In this document: positions 8,495 through 16,839 of the stretch, one piece after another | Layout: every line of letters starts with the position of its first letter | Position numbering within the stretch: position 1 is the first letter of the stretch | Source: Hyphomicrobiales bacterium | Lineage (GTDB): Bacteria; Pseudomonadota; Alphaproteobacteria; Rhizobiales; Rhizobiaceae | Assembly (NCBI GenBank): GCA_900472575.1 | Contig: UCIV01000011.1 | Span: forward strand, 62,001 to 126,000 | Reading direction: 5' to 3' | Length of the DNA: 64,000 nucleotides | Translations under genes and position numbers: made by a program | Notes under the pieces: model-generated | Databases searched by the model: none | What the model was told of the DNA's origin: nothing | The model's input: only the letters and a program-made list of their open reading frames with translations

Positions 8495-9895
8495 TCAGCA
8501 CTCCACCACATTGACGGCAAGGCCGCCGGTAGACGTTTCCTTGTACTTCTCGCTCATGTCGTTGCCGGTCTGGCGCATCGTCTCGATACAGGCATCAAGC
8601 GGCACGAAATGCGTGCCGTCGCCCTTGATGGCAAGCGAAGCGGCGGTCACGGCCTTGACCGCACCCAGCGCGTTTCGCTCGATACAGGGAACCTGGACAA
8701 GACCGGCGATCGGATCGCATGTCATGCCGAGATGGTGTTCGAGCGCGATCTCGGCGGCGTTCTCGATCTGCTCCGGAGAGCCGCCCATCACGGCGGCCAG
8801 CCCCGCTGCGGCCATGGCCGCCGCAGACCCCACCTCGCCCTGACAGCCGACTTCGGCGCCGGAGATCGAGGCATTATGCTTGATGATGCCGCCGATCGCA
8901 GCAGCCGTCAGCAGGAATTCGCGGATATCGTCTTTCGTCGCATCCTCGTGGAAATGCAGGAAATATTTGAGCGTTGCGGGAATGACGCCGGCAGCGCCAT
9001 TGGTCGGCGCCGTCACGACGCGACCGCCGCCGGCATTTTCCTCGTTCACCGCCATGGCGTAAACCGAGAGCCAGTCATTGGCGAGGAGGGGATTAGGCCT
9101 GTTGCTGCGCCATTCCTCGTTGAGACGATCATGGATCGCCCTCGCCCGCCGCTTGACCTTGAGTCCGCCCGGCATGATGCCATCGACCTTGAGGCCACGA
9201 TCGATACAGCCGTTCATCGCCTCCCAGATCGCGTCTATACCCTCGTCCAGCGCCTGCGCGCTCGTGTGGGTCAATTCGTTGGCCCGCTTCATCTGCGCGA
9301 TCGAAAGACCGGCGCCGTGGGACATCTCGAGCATCTGCCGGGCAGTCGCGAACGGATAGGGCACGCGATCGCCGCCGCCTGCGTCCTTCGTTGCGCGCAT
9401 TGCCTCAAGCTCGGTATCGGTAACCACGAAACCGCCGCCGATCGAGTAATAGATCCGCTTGAGAAGCAACCGGCCATCCTTGTCGAGGGCCGAAAAGCTC
9501 ATGCCGTTGGCGTGTCCCGGCAGTGCCTGCTTCTTGTCGAAAATAAGGTCTGTCTTCGGCTGGAAGTAATATGCCGGATGACCGGGTGGCGTCACGCGGC
9601 CTGTCCGCTCCACCTCTTCGATGATCGCGTCCATCCGGTCCGGATCGACAGTGTTCGGCGCTTCGCCCATCAGGCCGAGAATGACCGCCCTGCCCGTTCC
9701 ATGCCCGATGCCGGTGAAGGCGAGCGAGCCATGCAGCGAAGCCTGAAGGGCGGCAACATGCGCACCGGCGGGACGCGGCCAGTCGTCGGACAGGATGAGG
9801 TCGAGAAACCGGTTGGCCGCCGACATCGGCCCCATCGTGTGGGAACTCGACGGGCCGATGCCGATCTTGAAAACGTCGAAGACGGAGAGAAACAT
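8495..9895 (-). CDS. sdaA: L-serine ammonia-lyase, single-chain iron-sulfur type
   Basis: Deaminates L-serine to pyruvate and ammonia in the cytoplasm using a [4Fe-4S] cluster. At 466 residues it is a full-length single-chain enzyme: beta domain first ([11 protein letters not shown] near residue 13), alpha domain second with the cluster cysteines in [22 protein letters not shown] and neighbours, and a terminal cysteine at the last residue (NVVEC), which in the family folds back into the active site. No good ribosome site is seen before the ATG. Two copies of an 11-base repeat lie 14-35 bases upstream and may be regulatory. With gcvTHP it links serine and glycine catabolism in this window. Confidence 0.95.
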   Translation of the reverse strand: MFLSVFDVFKIGIGPSSSHTMGPMSAANRFLDLILSDDWPRPAGAHVAALQASLHGSLAFTGIGHGTGRAVILGLMGEAPNTVDPDRMDAIIEEVERTGRVTPPGHPAYYFQPKTDLIFDKKQALPGHANGMSFSALDKDGRLLLKRIYYSIGGGFVVTDTELEAMRATKDAGGGDRVPYPFATARQMLEMSHGAGLSIAQMKRANELTHTSAQALDEGIDAIWEAMNGCIDRGLKVDGIMPGGLKVKRRARAIHDRLNEEWRSNRPNPLLANDWLSVYAMAVNEENAGGGRVVTAPTNGAAGVIPATLKYFLHFHEDATKDDIREFLLTAAAIGGIIKHNASISGAEVGCQGEVGSAAAMAAAGLAAVMGGSPEQIENAAEIALEHHLGMTCDPIAGLVQVPCIERNALGAVKAVTAASLAIKGDGTHFVPLDACIETMRQTGNDMSEKYKETSTGGLAVNVVEC

Positions 9896-9908
9896 GGAAG
9901 TCTACAAT

Positions 9909-9930
9909 CCAGATACTGGCCAGATACTGG
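9909..9930. repeat. Tandem 11-base direct repeat upstream of sdaA
   Basis: CCAGATACTGG occurs twice back to back, starting 14 bases upstream of the sdaA start codon. An inverted repeat with arms AGTGTG / CACACT lies further upstream at 9968-9999. Either could be a regulator site; neither matches an operator I know. Confidence 0.5.
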
Positions 9931-10160
9931 CTGCCCGATCAAACTCGGTCTCAGCCTATGTCATATGAGTGTGCCGTCATGTTGGCGATCCGACACACTA
10001 TTGGACATCAACGACATGAGGCGCGGATCACATATGCTGTCTTGTCGTAAGATGCGCAAGTCCACATAAACTCTTGGCAGCGATTGATCGCTCCCCTTGC
10101 CGCGACGGATGAAACAACGCAAAAGTCGGATGATACGATTTCGGCTTCCGGCAGTTTTCC

Positions 10161-10853
10161 ATGATTCTGGCAGATTACATTGCGCTCGCCCTCTTCGCCT
10201 TTCTGTGGGCGGCTTACTCCTGGTTTTCAGCGGGTTCGGGAGGAAAATATCTTCCACGACAGAGCCTCAACCAGGCCATGGTCGAGCGAAGGCATCGCTG
10301 GATCTACAATTCCCTGAAGCGTGAATTGCGGATGATCGATACGCAGATCTTCGCCGGATTGCAGAACGGGACTGCATTTTTCGCCACCTCGTCGATCTTC
10401 GCGTTGGGCAGCTGTTTCGCCCTTCTCGGCTCGACCGAAAAAGTCAATGCGGTCTTCTCTCACCTGCCCTTTGTCCCTTATGGCGGACAGGCCGTCTTCG
10501 AAATGAAGGTTGGTGGACTGGCATTTCTTCTCGGCCACGCCTTCTTCAAGTTCGGCTGGGCCTATCGCCTGTTCAACTATTGCACGATCCTTTTCGGCGG
10601 CCTGCCTATGACAAGGGAGGCTGAAGCCGACCCCGAGACGGCGCGCCGGGCCGCCGATCATGTCATCAGAATGAACATGATTGCGGCTAAGCACTTCAAT
10701 TCCGGTCTCAGGACGCTTTTTCTGTCGATCGGCTATCTCGGTTGGTTCGCCGGACCCTATGTGTTCATGGCAACGACGGTGATCATCATCGTGGCATTGG
10801 TCCGCCGCCAGTATTTTTCCGAGGCGCGGCTCGCCATCATGGAAGACGACTGA
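10161..10853 (+). CDS. DUF599 family membrane protein
   Basis: A 230-residue inner-membrane protein of the DUF599 family. It has four to five hydrophobic segments: an N-terminal helix (residues 1-22), helices near 70-95 and 115-140, and a C-terminal one near 190-215, with a conserved-looking cytoplasmic stretch RHRWIYNSLKRELRMID. The family has no assigned function. No strong ribosome site precedes the ATG. It is divergent from sdaA and is followed 14 bases later by the DUF1624 gene, so the two are almost certainly co-transcribed. Confidence 0.8.
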   Translation: MILADYIALALFAFLWAAYSWFSAGSGGKYLPRQSLNQAMVERRHRWIYNSLKRELRMIDTQIFAGLQNGTAFFATSSIFALGSCFALLGSTEKVNAVFSHLPFVPYGGQAVFEMKVGGLAFLLGHAFFKFGWAYRLFNYCTILFGGLPMTREAEADPETARRAADHVIRMNMIAAKHFNSGLRTLFLSIGYLGWFAGPYVFMATTVIIIVALVRRQYFSEARLAIMEDD

Positions 10854-10867
10854 GGGATTTGAAGAGA

Positions 10868-11866
10868 GTGACTGCAGCCGACACCCAACCGCAGCCGACA
10901 AGCGAGCGAGCGCCTCGTATCCTGCTGATCGATACGCTTCGCGGCATAGCGTTGATCGCAATGGCGACCTATCACTTCACATGGGACATCGAGTTCTTCG
11001 GCTATGTCGATCCCGGCACGGCAACCCAGGGGTTCTTCCGGCTCTATGCCCGCGCGATCGCCAGTTCGTTCCTGTTTCTCGCCGGTGTGAGCCTGGTTCT
11101 GGCGCATGGTCGCGGCATACGCTGGCCTTCCTTCTGGAAACGCCTCACCATCGTGGCGGGCGCGGCCATCGCGATCAGCATCGCTACGTTTTTCATCTTT
11201 CCGCAGGAATGGATCTTTTTCGGCATATTGCACAATATCGCCCTGTCGAGCCTGATCGGCCTGGCCTTCCTGCAATTGCCACTCGCCATCGCTTTCGCGG
11301 TACCGGTCATGATCGTCGCCGCCATGATTGTCGATGCCGTTGTCATGCCCGGCATGCTGCAGTCATCGCTGTTTGAAACGCGCTGGCTGGCCTGGATCGG
11401 CTTTGCCGATTTCCCGCCGCGCTCGAACGATTACGTGCCGCTATTCCCCTGGCTGGCGGCGCTTCTGATGGGTATAGCAGTTACCCGGCTCGCCATTGCC
11501 CGCGGCTGGACGGGACGACTGGCAAAACTGCAGTCCACCCATACGATGCTTGCAAAGGCCGGCCGCCACAGCCTGATCGTCTATCTGGTCCACCAGCCGA
11601 TCCTGATTGCGCTCGTCTATCTCTTCTCGCTTGTTTCGCCGGCTCCGGCCCCTGATCCGCGGCTCGTCTATATGAACAGCTGCCAGCCCAGCTGCCTGCG
11701 AGAGACGGGCGATCCCGCTCTCTGCCAGCGTTTTTGCGGATGCACAGCCGACAAGCTGATCGCGGAACAGTTGATGACGCCGCTGCAGAACGGCACGATC
11801 AACGCGCAGGATAACCGGGTTCAGATCATGGCGCAGGAATGCTCGATCGACGCGCAGCAGCCCTGA
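10868..11866 (+). CDS. DUF1624 (heparan-alpha-glucosaminide N-acetyltransferase-like) membrane protein
   Basis: A 332-residue polytopic membrane protein of the DUF1624/HGSNAT-like acyltransferase superfamily. It opens with RILLIDTLRGIALIAMATYHF, the hallmark first helix (arginine, then a histidine at its end), followed by about seven more helices and the late motif HSLIVYLVHQPIL. It probably transfers an acyl group to a carbohydrate at the membrane; the substrate is unknown. A soluble cysteine-rich tail of about 70 residues (CQPSC ... CQRFCGC) follows the last helix. The GTG start at 10868 is favoured by GAGGGA about 9 bases upstream; the frame is open further up but overlaps the DUF599 gene. 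Confidence 0.82.
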   Translation: MTAADTQPQPTSERAPRILLIDTLRGIALIAMATYHFTWDIEFFGYVDPGTATQGFFRLYARAIASSFLFLAGVSLVLAHGRGIRWPSFWKRLTIVAGAAIAISIATFFIFPQEWIFFGILHNIALSSLIGLAFLQLPLAIAFAVPVMIVAAMIVDAVVMPGMLQSSLFETRWLAWIGFADFPPRSNDYVPLFPWLAALLMGIAVTRLAIARGWTGRLAKLQSTHTMLAKAGRHSLIVYLVHQPILIALVYLFSLVSPAPAPDPRLVYMNSCQPSCLRETGDPALCQRFCGCTADKLIAEQLMTPLQNGTINAQDNRVQIMAQECSIDAQQP

Positions 11867-11883
11867 GGCAGTAAAGCCTCAGG
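11862..11883. terminator. Bidirectional stem-loop covering two convergent stop codons
   Basis: A perfect 8-base stem (CCTGAGGC / GCCTCAGG) with a 6-base loop contains the stop codons of both the DUF1624 gene (plus) and the MerR gene (minus). Its position between convergent genes supports termination in both directions, though T-tracts are weak. Confidence 0.55.
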
Positions 11884-12265
11884 TGCCGACGCCGATTTCG
11901 GCCAGACGCGTAAGGCAGGCCTCTTCGACATTGTCGAGTTCGGCCAGCGTTTCGTCGATATCCTTGCGCTTCTGACGCAATTCGTCACGCTTTTCATCGA
12001 CGCGTTTCATCAACAGCTTGAGCTGGCCCATTTCGCCGGGAGGTTCACGGTAGACCTGGATGATCTCGCGGATTTCGGAGATCGTGAAGCCGATGCGACG
12101 TCCACGCAATATCTCCAGAAGCAGGCGACGATCCGCCGCCCGGAACAGACGTGTCCGGCCGCGACGTTCGGGATGAAGCAGGCCTTCGTCCTCGTAGAAT
12201 CGCAATGTGCGTGTCGATACGCCAAATTCGCGGGTCAGTTCGGTTATGCTGTAATATTTGTCCAC
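11879..12265 (-). CDS. MerR family transcriptional regulator
   Basis: A 128-residue MerR-type regulator: N-terminal winged helix (YSITELTREFGVSTRTLRFYEDEGLL, a classic MerR reading head), then the dimerisation coiled coil (about residues 75-120). The C-terminal effector region is very short and lacks metal-binding cysteine pairs (one cysteine only), so a metal sensor is unlikely. It resembles the LiuR-like group that controls acyl-CoA catabolism, but that is an inference from the head region. The start is GTG at 12265 with AGGAAG just upstream. A 22-base near-perfect palindrome 32-53 bases upstream is the probable autoregulatory operator. Confidence 0.85.
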   Translation of the reverse strand: MDKYYSITELTREFGVSTRTLRFYEDEGLLHPERRGRTRLFRAADRRLLLEILRGRRIGFTISEIREIIQVYREPPGEMGQLKLLMKRVDEKRDELRQKRKDIDETLAELDNVEEACLTRLAEIGVGT

Positions 12266-12296
12266 GTCACTTCCTTGCTGTGACCCGCGAAAATAA

Positions 12297-12318
12297 TTGA
12301 CTTTTACGTAACAGTCAA
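12297..12318 (-). promoter_or_regulatory. 22-base near-perfect palindrome, probable MerR operator with promoter
   Basis: The arms TTGACT-TTACG and their complement meet symmetrically, with only one mismatched pair (two positions) in 22 bases. Read on the minus strand, the outer TTGACT can act as -35 with TATTTT 17 bases further as -10, so the regulator would bind across the promoter of its own gene, as MerR proteins do. Confidence 0.6.
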
Positions 12319-12325
12319 ACCGTGC

Positions 12326-13741
12326 CTATTTCAGCAACCATAGTGTTGCAAGGCCGAGGAAACTCATGAAACCGGTCATATCCGTGATTGCGGTCACGAA
12401 CACCGCAGACGAAACCGCCGGGTCGGTCCCTGCCTTGTCGAGCAGCAGTGGTATCATCATGCCTGCCATCGCAGCAGCAAACATGTTTATCATCATCGCC
12501 GACGCAATCACCATTCCGAGGTGAGGATCGGCGAACCACCAGCCGGCCACAGAACCGACGACGGTGCCGAACAGCATGCCGTTGATCAGACCGACGCCCG
12601 CCTCGCGGCGCACGACACGCCAGGCATTATGGATGTCGAGATCGCGGGTGGCGAGCGCCCGAACCGTCACCGTCATTGTCTGAGAGCCGGCGTTGCCGCC
12701 CATGCCGGCGACGATCGGCATCAGGATGGCAAGCGCCACGATCTCTTCGATCGTCGCCTCGAACAGCCCGATGACGGATGCCGACAGGAAAGCAGTGACG
12801 AGATTGACCATCAGCCACGGCACGCGTGAGCGCGAGGTATCCTTCACCGAGTCGGACAGTTCTTCGTCGCCGACACCGGAAAGGCGGCGAATATCCTCTT
12901 CCGCCTCTTCCTGGATCACATCGACCACGTCATCGATGGTCAGCACACCGACGAGGCGGCCATTGTCATCGACAACGGCGGCAGACAGAAGGTCGTACTG
13001 CTCGAAGATCTGGGCCGCCTCTTCCTGGTCCATGTCGGCCGGGATCGGGTGGTTGGTTTCCCGCATGATCGTTTCGATCCGGATCTGCCGATTGCAGCGC
13101 AGGATACGGTCGAGATCGATGATACCGAGCAGCCGGAACGTCGGATCGATGACGAAGATCTGCGAAAAGCTGTCCGGCAGATTTTCCTCGTCGCGCAGAT
13201 AGTCGATCGTCTGGCCGACGGTCCAGAACGGCGGCACGGCGACGAATTCGGTCTGCATGCGCCGGCCGGCGGAGCTTTCGGGATAATCCAGCGCACGCCG
13301 CAACCGCACCCGCTCGGTAAAAGGCAACTGCGCGAGAATTTCTTCGCGGTCCTGATGGTCGAGGTCTTCGAGAATATAGACGGCATCGTCCGAATCGAGA
13401 TCGCCGATCGCAGCCGCGATCTGCTCGTTCGGCATCTGGTCGACGATCTCCATACGGATGGCTTCGTCAACTTCGGTAAGAGCCGTAAGGTCGAAATCCT
13501 TGCCGAGCAGTTTGACCAGCGCCAGGCGCTGGTCCGGCAGGATCGATTCGAGCAGGTCACCGAGTTCGGATTCATGCAGCTTCGCGACATTCTGGCGAAG
13601 GAAAAGCACATCGCGGTCAGCAATAGCTGCGCCGACGCGCGCCAGAAAGTCCGAGCGGATAGAACCGTCTTCGGAATAGATATCATGCTCCTCACTGCCG
13701 GCTTTCCGGCTGATGAGCGTGTCGTTCTGGATATCACTCAT
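12326..13741 (-). CDS. mgtE: Magnesium transporter MgtE
   Basis: Mg2+ channel of the inner membrane, 471 residues. Domains in order: the N-terminal superhelical MgtE_N domain (about residues 35-135, with LPFTERVRLRRALDYPESSAGR leading out of it), two CBS domains (about 145-265) that gate the pore by sensing cytosolic Mg2+, and a five-helix C-terminal membrane domain (about 300-471) with the pore motif PIVAGMGGNAGSQT. The ATG at 13741 is preferred over a TTG one codon upstream; GAGGG precedes it. No M-box riboswitch is visible upstream. It is not obviously linked to the MerR gene, which starts 61 bases beyond its stop. Confidence 0.95.
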   Translation of the reverse strand: MSDIQNDTLISRKAGSEEHDIYSEDGSIRSDFLARVGAAIADRDVLFLRQNVAKLHESELGDLLESILPDQRLALVKLLGKDFDLTALTEVDEAIRMEIVDQMPNEQIAAAIGDLDSDDAVYILEDLDHQDREEILAQLPFTERVRLRRALDYPESSAGRRMQTEFVAVPPFWTVGQTIDYLRDEENLPDSFSQIFVIDPTFRLLGIIDLDRILRCNRQIRIETIMRETNHPIPADMDQEEAAQIFEQYDLLSAAVVDDNGRLVGVLTIDDVVDVIQEEAEEDIRRLSGVGDEELSDSVKDTSRSRVPWLMVNLVTAFLSASVIGLFEATIEEIVALAILMPIVAGMGGNAGSQTMTVTVRALATRDLDIHNAWRVVRREAGVGLINGMLFGTVVGSVAGWWFADPHLGMVIASAMMINMFAAAMAGMMIPLLLDKAGTDPAVSSAVFVTAITDMTGFMSFLGLATLWLLK

Positions 13742-13918
13742 CAACCGCCCTCGCCGTGCACGATTGCCACTGCCGGTACAGCGACGGAAAACATATAGTC
13801 AACAATCAGATAGCATGAAAGACTGAAGCAATTTTATCGACAGCCGCGAAACGGCTTTTTATCCGCATTTCATCATGGAGTGGCAGATCTGCCGCCATGT
13901 CACAACAAGAGAAACGAC

Positions 13919-14410
13919 ATGACCGTCCGCACCATTCTGAGCTATCCCGATCCGGGCCTTTCCATGATCTGCGAGCCGGTTTCAAGCTTCGACGAGACCC
14001 TGTCGAACCTCGCACAGGATTTGCTGGAGACGATGCGCGACGCCCCCGGCGTCGGCATCACGGCCGCGCATATCGGCGTATTCCAGCGCCTTTTCGTGCT
14101 GGAACTCTCAGCAAGCCAGGGACCGCTTTATTACGTCAACCCGGAGATCCTGTGGGCGAGCGACGAGACCATCAGGCATATGGAAGGCAGCGTTTCCATG
14201 CCGGGAGCGACCGATGAGGTGGAGCGCCCGCGCCAAGTCAGGTTTCGTTACCAGGATCTGTCCGGCAATCCCCATGAAGAAGAGGCGAAGGATTTTCACG
14301 CGGTCTGCATCCAGCACGAGATCGATCAGCTTGATGGCATTTTCTGGCTGAAGCGGCTGTCGCGACTGAAGCGCGAGCGGCTGGTGAAAAAGTGGCAGAA
14401 GGAAAAATAG
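13919..14410 (+). CDS. Peptide deformylase-like protein lacking metal ligands
   Basis: A 163-residue protein with the length and order of a peptide deformylase, but all three signature motifs are altered. Motif 1 reads GVGITAAH (His51 instead of Gln). Motif 2 reads EGSVS, with Ser91 replacing the metal-binding Cys. Motif 3 reads HEIDQ, with Gln137 replacing the second metal-binding His; the catalytic Glu134 is kept. Loss of two of three ligands makes normal Fe2+/Zn2+ deformylase activity unlikely. It is probably a paralogue with another role or a peptide-binding pseudoenzyme. Start ATG 13919 has AGAGAAA upstream; a GTG at 13880 is an unlikely alternative. The BON gene follows 66 bases later. 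Confidence 0.82.
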   Translation: MTVRTILSYPDPGLSMICEPVSSFDETLSNLAQDLLETMRDAPGVGITAAHIGVFQRLFVLELSASQGPLYYVNPEILWASDETIRHMEGSVSMPGATDEVERPRQVRFRYQDLSGNPHEEEAKDFHAVCIQHEIDQLDGIFWLKRLSRLKRERLVKKWQKEK

Positions 14411-14476
14411 AATTTTCCCGCGAACCCGGCGAGGCTTCGCGCGTTACCCGCTCATGGTTGAACGAGGAGAAAGACC

Positions 14477-14728
14477 ATGACGGAAACATCCAAGATCGAA
14501 GACAGCAAGATCGGTAGTGATGTTGCGGCACGCATTGCCTCATTGCCGGATATCGACACATCCGCGGTCGAACCTCATGTGAAGGGCACGACCGTGGTGC
14601 TGAAAGGCGCTGTCGACACAATCATGACGGCGCGCAAGGTGATTCTCGCGGCCGAAACGGTCGATGGCGTCCACGACGTGGAGAATCATTTGACCCTGAC
14701 CGGCAACAAGGCAGGTCTACCGAACTAG
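14477..14728 (+). CDS. Small BON domain protein
   Basis: An 83-residue protein consisting of one BON domain (about residues 15-75) with the typical GTTVVLKGAVDTIMTARKV and VDGVHDVENHL stretches. BON domains bind phospholipid or other hydrophobic ligands and are often periplasmic, but no signal peptide is present here, so a cytoplasmic or non-classically placed protein is suggested. AGGAG is well placed before the ATG. A second BON gene begins 50 bases downstream on the same strand. Confidence 0.8.
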   Translation: MTETSKIEDSKIGSDVAARIASLPDIDTSAVEPHVKGTTVVLKGAVDTIMTARKVILAAETVDGVHDVENHLTLTGNKAGLPN

Positions 14729-14778
14729 AAACGAGCTCCGCGGTGCGCCGCAGGAACGAGACAGGGCACGGAGGCACC

Positions 14779-15276
14779 ATGTCACCGAAAAAAGACATAA
14801 ACGACATTTCCCGCGAAGAGGATTTTCGCGATTTCGACGACCGAAACCTGGATGACGGGTGGCCCTATGCCGACAAGCCCGGCCAGGCTGCCGGTCCGGT
14901 CGACAATGCCGCCTATGGCAGCACAAGTCCCGACGTGGAGACAGGCCGCAATCCCGGCTTTCTGATCGACGAGGCAGGCTTCGACGGGCTTGAAGAACCC
15001 CAGCGCGACAGCCTGCGGCCCGGCACGACAGGGCTTGAGAACTGGGATGACCTTGAGGAACGTGTCACCGATGCTATCGATGCGCTGGGGATCGTCGACA
15101 TGGACCTGATCGACATCCATGTGGATCGGAACAACGTTACGATAGAAGGTCAGGTCGATGATGCTGCGACTTCACATGACATCATTGGCGCGACCCGGAA
15201 TGTCGCTGGTGTAGGCAGGATCATCAACCACCTGCGTCTGGCCGGAGTCGACAGCCGCATTCCGGATGAGGACTGA
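14779..15276 (+). CDS. BON domain protein with acidic disordered N-terminus
   Basis: A 165-residue protein. Residues 1-95 are strongly acidic, rich in Asp, Glu, Gly and Pro and likely disordered; residues 100-160 form a BON domain (NNVTIEGQVDD and VAGVGRIINHLRL). There is no signal peptide. GGAGG six bases before the ATG at 14779 fixes the start; a GTG at 14743 is in frame but unsupported. It forms a pair with the preceding single-BON gene, suggesting joint regulation, perhaps under stress, but no direct evidence of function is visible. Confidence 0.78.
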   Translation: MSPKKDINDISREEDFRDFDDRNLDDGWPYADKPGQAAGPVDNAAYGSTSPDVETGRNPGFLIDEAGFDGLEEPQRDSLRPGTTGLENWDDLEERVTDAIDALGIVDMDLIDIHVDRNNVTIEGQVDDAATSHDIIGATRNVAGVGRIINHLRLAGVDSRIPDED

Positions 15277-15281
15277 ACCCG

Positions 15282-15704
15282 TCAGCCGACCGAGAGCGAA
15301 ATTTCCGGGCGCATCTTCAGCGTATTGCTGACCGTGCATATTTCCTCGGCCATATGAACGATCTGGCGGCGCTCTTCTTGGGTGAAATCGCCATCGATCG
15401 TGATCGCAACGATGAAGCGCTCGATCCGATAAGGTTCTTCGGCTGACTTTTCACCCGTTACATCAGCCGAAGCTCCGTCAAATCGGTCGAGAACCGAAAG
15501 TTTGCTGGCCGCGATCCGTGCGCTCAGCACTAGGCAGGCGGAAAGCGACGCAAACATCAGATCGAGCGGATTGAACCCCTCTTCGGATGCGCCGGTCACG
15601 ACACCGATCTCGCCGCCGGTTCGGCTCGTCACCTGCGGGTGACCATTTCGCTGAACCTTGGCCACAGCCCCGATCGGGCGCTTCTTGATTTTCAGATCGA
15701 CCAT
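15282..15704 (-). CDS. OsmC family protein
   Basis: A 140-residue OsmC/YhfA-type protein. Family members are dimeric thiol peroxidases or related proteins of unknown role. The conserved segment NPLDLMFASLSACLVLS carries one cysteine, and a second cysteine lies in EEICTVSNTLK; these are the two positions that form the reactive pair in OsmC proteins. The ATG at 15704 lies 5 bases after the lipB stop on the same strand, so it is translated from the lipB transcript. The longer frame reading into lipB is ignored. Confidence 0.82.
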   Translation of the reverse strand: MVDLKIKKRPIGAVAKVQRNGHPQVTSRTGGEIGVVTGASEEGFNPLDLMFASLSACLVLSARIAASKLSVLDRFDGASADVTGEKSAEEPYRIERFIVAITIDGDFTQEERRQIVHMAEEICTVSNTLKMRPEISLSVG

Positions 15705-15709
15705 TCTGC

Positions 15710-16432
15710 TTATGCCTTCTCGATGACCGTCGGCCCAAAAATCTCTTCGAAGGCCTCGCGGAGCCGAATATCCACATCCTCCATCAGCACAAGCATGCCG
15801 AGATCGACAAGGCTCGTCACGCCGTAGGATGTCACGCCACAGGGCACGATGCCGGAAAAATGCGAAAGATCCGGATCGACATTCAATGAAAGGCCGTGAA
15901 AACTCACCCAACGGCGTAGGCGAATGCCGAAAGCTGCGATCTTGTCTTCCGCCATGCTTCCATCCGGCAGGCGAGGCTTTTCAGGCCGCTGAACCCAGAC
16001 GCCGACTCGGTCTTCGCGTCGTTCCCCGCGAACATTCATCAACTCCAGGGTCTGGATGACCAGCTGCTCAAGTGCAGCGACATAGGCGCGTACATCCTGA
16101 CGGCGGCGCTTGAGGTCGAGCATCACATAGGCCACCCGCTGGCCGGGACCATGATAGGTATATTCCCCACCGCGACCGGTTTCATGAACAGGGAATCTGT
16201 TCGGCTCGATCAGATCGGCGGAGTTGGCGCTGGTGCCTGCCGTATAAAGCGGCGGGTGCTCAAGCAGCCAGACGAGTTCGTCCGCCTTGCCGTCGGCAAT
16301 TGCGGCGACTTCGCGCTCCATCGTCTCAAGCGCTTCTTCATAGGGCACGGGACAGTCCGAGATGCGCCAGCGCACCGGCGGACAGTGCGCTGCAGGGAAC
16401 ATCTGGTGGTCGAGATCGGTACGTGTCTGCAT
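15710..16432 (-). CDS. lipB: Octanoyltransferase LipB
   Basis: Transfers octanoate from acyl carrier protein to the lipoyl domains of target enzymes, the first step of lipoate synthesis; LipA (encoded near 61 kb) then inserts sulfur. 240 residues. The substrate-binding stretch [12 protein letters not shown] and the catalytic pair are present: the lysine in [10 protein letters not shown] and the cysteine in [15 protein letters not shown]. Targets encoded here include GcvH. The ATG at 16432 has AGAAGG six bases upstream; the frame continues to 16468 without a better start. OsmC follows in the same transcript. Confidence 0.94.
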   Translation of the reverse strand: MQTRTDLDHQMFPAAHCPPVRWRISDCPVPYEEALETMEREVAAIADGKADELVWLLEHPPLYTAGTSANSADLIEPNRFPVHETGRGGEYTYHGPGQRVAYVMLDLKRRRQDVRAYVAALEQLVIQTLELMNVRGERREDRVGVWVQRPEKPRLPDGSMAEDKIAAFGIRLRRWVSFHGLSLNVDPDLSHFSGIVPCGVTSYGVTSLVDLGMLVLMEDVDIRLREAFEEIFGPTVIEKA

Positions 16433-16628
16433 GACAGGCCTTCTGACAAGAAGATTGTAAATTTGCAATGCGCCTCTGAGGCCCGCAAAACAAGGGGTTC
16501 ATATCAACCGCGAAAGGCGGCGGCTGTGGACATTGTTTTTTCTTTCAAAAAACTGTCACGGCACACTTGTGCAGCCGGAATCCATTTGCTAGATGCTGCC
16601 TCGCCGAAGCAATTCGGCCTACCACGAT

Positions 16629-16713
16629 GCGGTCGTGGCGGAATTGGTAGACGCGCAGCGTTGAGGTCGCTGTGGGGCAACCCGTGGAAGTTCGAGTCTT
16701 CTCGACCGCACCA
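16629..16713 (+). tRNA. tRNA-Leu (anticodon GAG)
   Basis: An 85-base class II tRNA. The acceptor stem GCGGTCG pairs with CGACCGC, the discriminator is A and CCA is encoded at 16711-16713. The anticodon stem CAGCG / CGCTG encloses the loop TTGAGGT, giving anticodon GAG at 16663-16665 for CUC and CUU leucine codons. A long variable arm follows and the T loop is TTCGAGT. A strong terminator begins 5 bases after the CCA. Confidence 0.97.
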
Positions 16714-16717
16714 AATC

Positions 16718-16741
16718 AACCCGGCTTCGGCCGGGTTTTTT
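16718..16741 (+). terminator. Rho-independent terminator of tRNA-Leu
   Basis: A perfect 8-base stem AACCCGGC / GCCGGGTT with a TTCG tetraloop is followed directly by a run of T. Confidence 0.92.
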
Positions 16742-16839
16742 GTTTTCTGGCAATGAGTTACTTGATGCGGCGTCCCGCAAGCTGAATCATTGCGGGACGC
16801 CCGACCGGCTCGCCTATTTGCGACAGAGACGACGCGAGA

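Noticed and set aside
8609-10069. A 486-codon plus-strand frame opposite sdaA
   Set aside because: It is an antisense shadow of the clearly real serine ammonia-lyase gene and its translation looks like composition-driven filler.
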